Source: Cercis canadensis
Lineage: Eukaryota > Streptophyta > Magnoliopsida > Fabales > Fabaceae
NCBI GenBank assembly: GCA_003255065.1
Contig: QAOA01006013.1
Coordinates: 869,408 to 933,407 of the forward strand
Direction of reading: 5' to 3'
DNA: 64,000 nt
The notes under the pieces are model-generated. The model was not told the DNA's origin. It was given only the letters and a program-made list of their open reading frames with translations, and did not search any database. Below, piece by piece: positions 55,801 through 64,000 of the stretch. The position numbers and the translations under genes were made by a program. Position 1 is the stretch's first letter. Every line of letters begins with the position of its first letter.

Positions 55801-58800
55801 GTATTTCTATATTTGATGTTTAATTTCTCATTTTTGCCTTTTACCTTCCTCCAGGAGGTACATGTGATATTTAGGTTCTATTTATAAGAAAATTTTCATT
55901 CTTGAATGCATGATTGAATAAAGGTGTTATTTCATCTGTTTTCCACTACAGGAGTGGAGCCATTTTGGGATCAAGTTGTTGGTCACTTTCTTGAGGTTTT
56001 CCCCCTTTCCTCCTTCTTACATTAATATCTGCAATACGAACTTCATTTTCATCCCTCTTGAAATTTTTAGATTATTTGCAGCTTGCTGATAATCCTAATC
56101 CGCATTTGAGAAATATGGCCCTTGATGCACTTGATCAATCTATCTCTGCAGTCTTAGGTTCAGACCGATTTCAAGACTATAAACCATTCAAGTCTCTAGA
56201 AACATCCCAAGAAGTGAGAACTTCTACTATTTTTTATGGATGGAAACCCATATTCTATTGAAAACAGGGTTTGATTTGTGTGCATGCGCATGTAGATGGA
56301 ATCAAGTGTTGCAGAGTTGAGGGCACTAGAATGCTCTCTCATATCTCCATTGAAGGTTCTTTATTTTTCTAGTCAAAGCATTGATGCTCGTGCTGGATCT
56401 TTGAAAATTCTTCAGCATGTTTTAGAGGTAATGCTGTTGCAGATTGATCAAATTTTGTTGCCATTTTTGTTTTCTTATCCTTAGGTTCTGTTCATGATAG
56501 TATCTTACAAATTCTTTTAGAGGCATGGAGAAAAACTTCATTACAGTTGGCGGAATATACTTGAAATGTTGAGGTTGAACTTCTTACTGTTCTCTTAGTA
56601 CATCAATCTATTATTTTTTGAGTGTTGGCCTTTTGTTAATCTTCTTATTTTTATTTGCCCAAGGTCTGTAGCAGATGCTTCAGAGAAGGATCTTGTCACC
56701 CTTGGCTTCCAGGTTAATAAAGATATGACTTATTTGTTTGGTGATTATTTCTGTTTTATAGATCTAATCTGTCTACTAACACTTCAACGACAGTATTACA
56801 CACAGTCACTTACAAACATGTACATGTAAAACAGTAAAAGTGCATATTTATCCAAGTATCTCTCCTTTTTTCTTTTTTGGTTATCTTCTCTCTATGACAG
56901 GGAAAAAAGATAGAGAGAAAGATTTATTTTGTTGTATCTTTGTTATTTTGACAGACTATTATGTTCACACTTTTGGCATCTTTTATATAGTGATTGCAAG
57001 ACTAATATGTGGGACAGAGTCTTATGTGTGCTTAGGTTGCATCACTGTCATATTTCAGGCTAGATAGTTAAATTTGATATCAAAATTTAGTAGTTTTGTA
57101 TTGATTATCCTGTAAGCTATGACAGTATCATTTATGCTAATTTTGCAATGGGCTTTTCTTTTCCCCCCACCTTTCCTCCAGAACCTACGGGTGATAATGA
57201 ATGATGTACTGTCTACCATACCTGCAGACTGCCTTCAAGTGTGAGATCCCAAATCTTTATCTTTATTTAATTTTGATATCTACATGCATAAATATGTGTA
57301 AACTGTAAAATATATATGATTTTTCTTAGCTTTTTGCAGCAACATGTTATTTAATGCCAATATTATTATTATCTCACAAGTATTTGTATTATATTTTCAC
57401 TACAATCATTTAGTCTTTGTTCTTGTCCATTCTAGTGTGCTTGACTAAGCATGCAAAAGTCTTGGTATCTTGCTTTTTCTGTGCATTACAAAATAATGAC
57501 AAATTTTGTATTATATCAACAATATGGGCAAGACCAGAGTAACAAATGTCAGAATATTAAATTTTTTAGTATATATGATGCATGAGACTGTCTATAATGA
57601 GTCTTGTGGGTAAGTGCTCTGAAGGATCTTAAACCATAAATTGTTCATTTCATGGGTCAGGTTGATTTGTCGGAAGAATCGGAACTTTTTAATGCTTAGA
57701 GGGTAAGAATTAACCCCTTATCTGCATTAACACGCATATTGCAGATGTGTAGATGTGAGTGGAGCATACAGTGCTCAAAAGACAGAGTTGAACATAAGCC
57801 TGACAGCAATTGGCCTTCTATGGACCATGACCGATTTCATTGCAAAGGGTCTTCTGAATGGACATTTAGAAGGAAAGGAAACAGGTTCGGATTCTGTTGT
57901 CAATCTATCTGCTCAAAATTTCATAAACCTGATCTTAAATGGTTTTTTGGTACTTGTAATCTTGCTGGAATTTCAGGTGTCAGTTCTATGGCAAAGCAAA
58001 TCGACAGTGAGAAGATGGAGGAACAAAATCTTGGTGTTTCTAATAATGTCAGTGACCAAGTTTCCTATATAGATTTTGATTGCAAGAAGCTTTTGTTTTC
58101 TGTTTTCTCCTTACTTCAAAACCTTGGGGCTGATGAGAGACCAGAGGTACGATAAACTAAATTTCTCATTCTTCTTATTCTTATTTTTATTTTCCATTTG
58201 TCCACGTTGAGTCATTGACCATATGAAGATGGCTTCCCTTATTGCCTGAACAATTTGAACCTCTTTGTGTAGTGGTGCTGTGGATTTAAACGTCAAGATT
58301 TTATTTTATCTTTGATTCTTCAAATCTATTTCAGCTTACAACAAACTTTGACAGTAACTTCAGAAAGCCATTGCATTCTTTGCTTTAAGTCAATGTAAAT
58401 GGGTCTAAGATCGTACCAATAAGAAATTAGTCAAAGTATTATTGTAAGCATATTTTTGATGTGCTTTTTTTATTGTTTGGAAGTATGAATATGATCTTTC
58501 ATAATTTAATTTAAATCCTACGGATGTTTGTTTGAAGATATTGATGTACCCTTTTGTTGTATAATTGACTTTTCTTGTCTACATCAAGGGGTTTTACTGC
58601 TATTTTTAAAATCTCTAGTCTGTGATTCTTCCTTTGAAGTTATTTCCTGCACTTTATCTCAACTGCTGACAAGATATTTGCCATTAGATGGGATGGTTAT
58701 GTGGTTGCACTGGCAGCCAGATCCATGAATCTTCCAAAGGAACATGGCTGGGCATTTCTTATTTAAGGGTTAATCCTGCCCTTTTCTGTGTTTTCTATTT

Positions 58801-61800
58801 ATAATTTCATCAGTAGCATCTAGGCATTGTTCAGCTTATCTTCTATAGATTTTTTCAGCTTTTTTCATTTAGGGATGTTGAAAAAACTTGTATTTCAACA
58901 ATTTAAAGTTATTCTGTTGTAGCTTTTTGTTATGCTTTTTTCTCAAGTGAGATTATATGAAGTTAATTAGTTCCATCGTGGCTGCTGGATATGAAATCTT
59001 TTTTCTGTCAGTAAAAGCTCTGTATTTCAGGTCAGAAATTCTGCTGTCAGGACATTTTTCCAAACCTTAGGAAGTCATGGGCAAAAGCTATCAAGAAGCA
59101 TGTGGGAAGATTGTCTTTGGAATTATGTATTCCCTACACTGCATCGTGCTTTTCACATGGTAAGCTGAAACTATTGTTTATTGAGAATTTAGAGCATACT
59201 TTCAGTATAACCTAATGTACTTAGGATTTTGGACTATTTTATAAGTAGGCTGCGACTTCATCAAAAGATGAATGGCATGGTAAAGAACTTGGAACTCGAG
59301 ATGGAAAAGCAGTTCACATGATCATACATCATAGGTATATGAATTGACTTCTTTGATCCCTTGTTTTCCTTCTTTTGTCCATTTATGCCCTCAATAATAC
59401 ATTATTGTGTGATGATGAATTTGCAGTCGTAACACAGCTCAGAAGCAATGGGATGAGACACTTGTGCTAGTCCTGGCTGGAATAGCACGTATATTACGGT
59501 TGTTCTTTCCTTTTTTCAAAACTTTAAGTAAATTCTGGTCAGGTGCGTCCACTATTAAATTTTGAAGTATCTGGTAGTTTTGTTCGCTGTAGTTTCCAAG
59601 TAATCCCAATTTAATGTGGTTTTGTGCAGGGTGGGAATCATTGCTTCATTTTGTTGAAAATAGCATTTTAAATGGTAGCAAAGAGGTTGCACTTGCAGCA
59701 ATAAATTCTTTGCAGACAACTGTTATTTCCCATTCGTTGAAGGTAGTAACAATTATCTGAAGTAGAGCTACTCTTCTGTCTGTTAATGAAGAGCAAGACA
59801 TCCAAATTAAATATCCCTTATTTGCATTTTTTAGTACAAACCTATTGGCTTTTAATTAATTTAACATATATAAAGGAAGTGGCATTAGTTGAATATGGTC
59901 ATTTATGTACTGACATAAGTGCGTGAATTAGGGAAACATGCCGATGCCTTACCTTATTTCAGTAATTGATGTTTATGAGCTTGTTCTGCAAAAGCCACCC
60001 TGTTACAGTGGCAATGCTGCTGTCAAAGTGAAGCAGGAGATTTTGCATGGCCTTGGTAATGCATTTTTCTTTTTCAATTTAGATTTAAATTTTCTTGACA
60101 TCACTCATGGACTTGTAAACGTGTCTTTAGGTTTATATCTGCACTATGGTAGCTTCTGATATTTATATTCATGTGGGCCTAATATATCCTAATATGTCAA
60201 ACCTATGTCAGGAGAGCTGTATGTGCAGGCTCAAGGGATGTTCAATGATGCCATGTACACACAATTGATAACAATCATAGACTTGGCTGTAAAACAAGCA
60301 ATGTTAACTACTGATAACTTTGAAATGGAATTTGTAAGTCCTTTCTTGCATGCAATTCCTTCTCTTTTTGTAATTCTTTTTTACTTCATTTTCACTTTCA
60401 ATTATCTTTTGTCTATTGGAACAGTTTTTTTTAATAATATCTACTGTTTCATGTATATTGGCTTCCATATTCCACAAACACCAGTAAATATATCAGTGAA
60501 ATTTTCAAGGTTGAACAGAAAGTTATTGTTTCGTACTTCTTGCATTACATGGGAGTGTGTCATTTTTTTGAGAGACAATTTAGTACTGAGAGAAAGAGGA
60601 ATTTAGGCAATAAGTAACAAGATATGCAGCCCTAAGTTGGAGTCCTACCCTTATTTCTTTGAACCTCACTGGTCCTACGTATTAAGTATTCTCAAGTTTT
60701 ATATATATATATATTATTTATTTTTTCTTTTGGGTGGGATGGGGGTTGTGTAAAATTTAGCAAGCCTTCTACGTTTTGGAATGTTTTCATTACATGTGTT
60801 ATATTCTCATTGGCATCCCCAGTAATGCAGCAGTTGTAATAAAAGTAGTTGGTGTGGTATTTTTGGAGTATCCCTAGGCGTTCTTCACATTTATATTTAG
60901 TTCATCACATAGTGGGGAAAAGGGGAATAATTTTTAGTGAAAATATTCATATAACCCCTTGTGGTTTTTCCCTTTATCACTTGGTCAGTTTCCCCCCCTA
61001 ATGGCTTAAAAGGTGACATTCAACTGCTATGTGGTCAAGTCCCTTATCATCTGGACCCCCTCCCCTTCTTTTTCCTATCAACTTAGTACAAGAAAGGTGA
61101 TAGTAACCTAACTACAGGGCAGTACAGTGATGCTTTCAACAGCTGAGTGACAATGGACCAAATCTCAGATTTATTTTTTTCATGTCCAGAAAATATTTTA
61201 AAAAGTACCATTGCGATATTAAGTTAATGGAGGGTCATTCAGGTGATAATAGACTTGACCAGAAGCAGGTAGAATGACAGTTTTGAAACCAGAGGACTGT
61301 TATCTCATTTTTACCCTAAATTTAATATATAGTCTACACCAACAAACTTATTTGAAAAATATCATGTTTTCAGAACTTGCCTGCAAGTTAGCTTAATACT
61401 GTCTCAAGTAAGTTCCTTACAATCTTCTTGTACATAGACATCCATTCCCCTCATCTTGCTTTGCTTTTAAAGAAATAGGCCTATGATATAATTCAAAGAA
61501 CCTATTTAGATAGGAGAGTACAGTCATCATTTTGAAGTGTGTACATTATTGTGAATGTGATGTCCCCTTCTCTCTAGGGAAATGTCCCACCTGTGCTGCG
61601 GACTATACTGGAAATTTTACCACTTTTACGTCCAAATGAGCACATTTCTTCCATGTGGCTTATTCTTATCCGAGAGATTCTGCAATATCTTCCTAGACAG
61701 GATTCTCTTTTACAAAGTGAGGACGATAAAATAGATCAAGAAAAAAGTCCTGACCATGTCCCAGGTATAGAAGTATCTGGTTGCACTGAAGCTAATTTTC

Positions 61801-63322
61801 AGTTATGCCTCTGGGTAGAAGTAAGTGTGAAATTTATGCTCTTTTTTGCAGAGTCACAGAGCAAATATAATGCACCTAATGGTGCTACTCCAATATCCCC
61901 CAACAAAGTAATGGAATCTCCAGGTTCTGCTACAGCTACAGCTATAAATGCAGGCCTTTCTAGTTACATGTTTGCAGAAAAGCTTGTTCCTGTGCTGGTA
62001 GATCTTTTCCTTCAGGCATCAGCAGTTGAAAAGTATATTATATACCCTGAAATTATTCAAGGCCTTGGAAGGTAGTAATTTCTCTTTCATTAATTTTTAG
62101 ACTTGTTTGTTATGACTCCTCTGCCAAAAAGGGGAAAAATGATTTGTATAGAATAGGCCATTTAGATGCTTACTATATTTTATGTTATCAAGCAAACTAG
62201 AAATGTTTAACTGTTGACTTGTCAAATAGCAAATTGAATCATTACATTTAGCGAGTGAAGCACTACTAGTTTTGGAAATTAAATTACTCATGGGTAACAA
62301 AAGACGTGGAAGATCACAACCAATACTATTGCTGATTTGAACAAAATATTTGTCATGTATGCATCACAACCAGAAGTTTTGCACAGACTAGAACATAAGA
62401 TACAATGTAATTCTTTCTATCAAAAAACAAGATACAATGTAATTATAACCTTACCTTCCATCAGAGAAACAAAGTAATATTTGTGTGTTAGAGAGGGAGA
62501 GAGAGAATAAACAACAAGAATTCCAACTTCCTTTTCAACAACTTTTGAAGTAGCTCCTCTTAAAGCCAAACCCTTACAGTTAAACTTTACATCCGTGANA
62601 GAATAAACAACAAGAATTCCCAGAAGTTTTGCACAGACTAGAACATAAGATACAATGTAATTCTTTCTATCAAAAAAAAAGATACAATGTAATTATAACC
62701 TTACCTTCCATCAGAGAAACAAAGTAATGTTTGTGTGTTAGAGAGGGAGAGAGAGAATAAACAACAAGAATTCCAACTTCCTTTTCAACAACTTTTGAAG
62801 TAGCTCCTCTTAAAGCCAAACCTTTACAGTTAAACTTTACATCCGTGAGCTTATTACCACTCTATTGCCATTTTTCTGTATCATATGGGTGTCTGACAGA
62901 TTGAAATTTTTTGGCTATATGTTAATAATATCTTCCTTTTTGTTTTTAAGATTTTAAGATTTTTAAGTATTCTGGAATGATGTTATTCTGTTTGATTTAG
63001 GTGTATGACAACAAGAAGAGACAACCCAGAAAGCGCACTTTGGAGGGTAGCTGTTGAAGCATTCAACTGCATTCTTGTTGACTATGTCAGCAAATTAATA
63101 GACATTGGTCCAGATTCAAGCATTAGTAAACCTGCCAGAACACGTACATGGAAAGAAATTGCAGATGTTTATGAAATATTCCTTGTTGGATATTGTGGGC
63201 GAGCTCTCCATTCTAATTCTCTTTCAGCTGTGGCATTAGAGGCTAATGAGTCCCTTGATATGTCAATTTTAAATATTCTTGGTGACACAGTCCTTAAGCT
63301 GCCAATTGATGCCCCTATAGAT
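43808..63322 (+). CDS. MON2: MON2 homologue (ARM/HEAT-repeat Golgi trafficking protein), 39 exons, 3' end beyond window
   Basis: A large HEAT-repeat protein related to BIG/GBF ARF-GEFs but without a Sec7 domain, acting at the Golgi/TGN with flippase and DopEY partners. The N-terminus (MAFMSVLESDLRALSVEARR) begins a DCB-like domain (about 10-190), then a HUS-like block; the C-terminal half matches the Mon2 C-domain (AEKLVPVLVDLFLQ; RCMTTRRDNPESALW). Exons: 43808-43912, 44480-44665, 44934-45023, 45342-45415, 45551-45706, 45853-45973, 46173-46228, 47155-47209, 47314-47370, 47829-47930, 48671-48751, 48858-48910, 51163-51232, 51534-51597, 51742-51890, 51983-52110, 52193-52250, 52694-52791, 54247-54334, 54502-54567, 54646-54705, 55180-55266, 55583-55763, 55952-55995, 56082-56213, 56296-56427, 56521-56573, 56664-56712, 57182-57240, 57745-57884, 57977-58146, 59031-59159, 59249-59334, 59427-59542, 59630-59742, 59932-60055, 60212-60333, 61578-62071, 63001-63322. 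They sum to 1,490 codons in frame; about 150 are still missing. Confidence 0.93.
46511..46553. other. Low-quality site: T run, four Ns, G run (MON2 intron 7)
   Basis: A poly-T stretch, NNNN at 46537-46540 and a poly-G stretch follow each other, a failed homopolymer region. It is intronic and does not affect the protein model. Confidence 0.8.
49619..50900. mobile_element. hAT-like non-autonomous element in MON2 intron 12
   Basis: The 8-bp direct repeat CTGATGAC flanks the element (49611-49618 and 50901-50908), the target duplication size of hAT elements. The ends are inverted (left TAGGGGTGTAA, right TTACACCC followed by C of the target). Subterminal CGGTT repeats form complementary blocks at both sides (CGGTTCGGTT runs near 49680-49730 and 50700-50880). 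No transposase is encoded. A single N at 50821 lies between two 42-bp copies, so the true length is slightly shorter. Confidence 0.8.
52974..53279. repeat. Tandem duplication, about 154-bp unit, MON2 intron 18
   Basis: A unit starting AACAATCTCATTCTTACAGT and ending 'tacaatacaatactt' is repeated once directly, with a handful of differences. No N separates the copies, so it is probably genuine. Confidence 0.85.
62370..62848. repeat. Near-identical 229-bp direct repeat around an N (MON2 intron 38), probably artefact
   Basis: 62370-62598 recurs at 62620-62848 almost base for base. The N at 62599 and a 20-base scrap (62600-62619) that also occurs inside the left copy lie between. It is intronic. 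Confidence 0.85.
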
Positions 63323-64000
63323 GTAAGTTCCTTACTAATATTGATAATACTGGCATCCATTAGCATGCATGTCCAATGTACAGCTAGTAGGGCTTGGCTG
63401 AGTTAGGCATTAGAGGGATTGCCCGCCTGAATGAGGCTGCTTGAAGAAAACAAAATTCCCGAATTTACACAATCATATTAAAGTTTTATGGAACTATTAT
63501 AATAGAATGGTCCTTTATATAGACAGTGGAGAAAGGTTTTGATCTAATGCTAGGGCCTTTATAAGCAACTTTCTTGTGCATGATGTTAGAACCCAACTGA
63601 TTGTGGACCAGAATAGTGGGTCTAAAGAGTGGAAAGTCTACACTAGGAGAAATAAGAAAATATAGGAGGAGAGGAACACATGACTGTCTGTTATTTCCTT
63701 TACTGTGCATTTCTGTTATTTTGCTTTACTTGCTTTTCCTAAAAGAGTGGGAGTTAGTTAGAGTCATGGAGGAGGGTCAGCATAGGAGAGGGGGAGAATG
63801 GTAGAGGGGTCATCTTGTTTTTGCAATTCTGATTCCTTCGGCTTAGGCTTGGACAGAGTGGGATACTCTGTGGAGCTCTAGCTCTGAGAAGGAGAATTAC
63901 TATACTACTGTAATTCTTCCTAGTTTCTTGATTCCGAACTATCCATTTCTGAACTTTGGGTTTCCATTACATGACTTGCTAGAAATATTTAGTTTTGCAA
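63323..64000 (+). other. MON2 intron (incomplete) with LTR-like insert
   Basis: After the donor at 63323 (GAT|GTAAGT) no further MON2 exon is found up to the window end. Most of it is occupied by a possible solo LTR (63584-63969), bounded by the 5-bp repeat CATGA (63579-63583 and 63970-63974) and starting TGTTAGAACCC. Its right end is TTA rather than CA, so the call is weak. Confidence 0.45.

Overview
This is a window of plant nuclear genome, almost certainly a core eudicot. It has short exons, AT-rich introns with GT...AG ends, plant gene families, plant-type U1 snRNA promoters and a plant Copia element primed by initiator tRNA-Met. The species cannot be read from the sequence.

Layout. At 214-520 two unrelated gene scraps are fused: a piece of an arginine methyltransferase (PRMT6) exon and a PPR piece. 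At 2065-3267 (+) is an intronless GeBP/STOREKEEPER-type DNA-binding protein gene. At 4754-5365 (+) is an intronless plastid membrane-anchored rubredoxin (RBD1-like). From 23729 down to 6646 (-) lies a complete 22-exon gene for the cytoplasmic 5'-3' exoribonuclease XRN4; my exon model gives 962 codons without a frameshift. Its introns are full of insertions: a full-length Copia retrotransposon 39 nt from a 3' splice site, a LINE-like insert, and a DNA element carrying a captured LRAT/NC-domain gene fragment. From 23.9 to 31.4 kb there is a gene-free, AT-rich zone of DNA transposons (one nested inside another), fold-back elements and an LTR-like segment. At 32446-36796 (+) is a complete 10-exon O-acetylserine(thiol)lyase (cytosolic cysteine synthase, 325 aa). 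Around 39.9-40.2 kb is a frameshifted CASP-like exon. At 41.5-42.9 kb are two U1 snRNA genes and a U1 relic, all on the minus strand; the two genes have the plant USE and a TATA-like element at Pol II spacing. From 43808 (+) to the window end runs a MON2/BIG-type Golgi-trafficking ARM/HEAT protein gene. I place 39 exons (1,490 codons, in frame throughout); the last roughly 150 codons fall outside the window.

The genes are independent housekeeping loci (mRNA decay, sulfur assimilation, photosystem biogenesis, splicing, endomembrane traffic) and do not form a cluster. The most interesting biology is a divergent U1 snRNA copy with an altered 5'-splice-site-recognition arm behind an intact promoter.

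Sequence quality. At least seven of nine single-N positions sit between near-identical direct repeats of 42-466 bp. They look like unresolved contig overlaps in the assembly rather than real duplications. They inflate the Copia element, duplicate the GeBP promoter and affect a hAT-like element and one MON2 intron.
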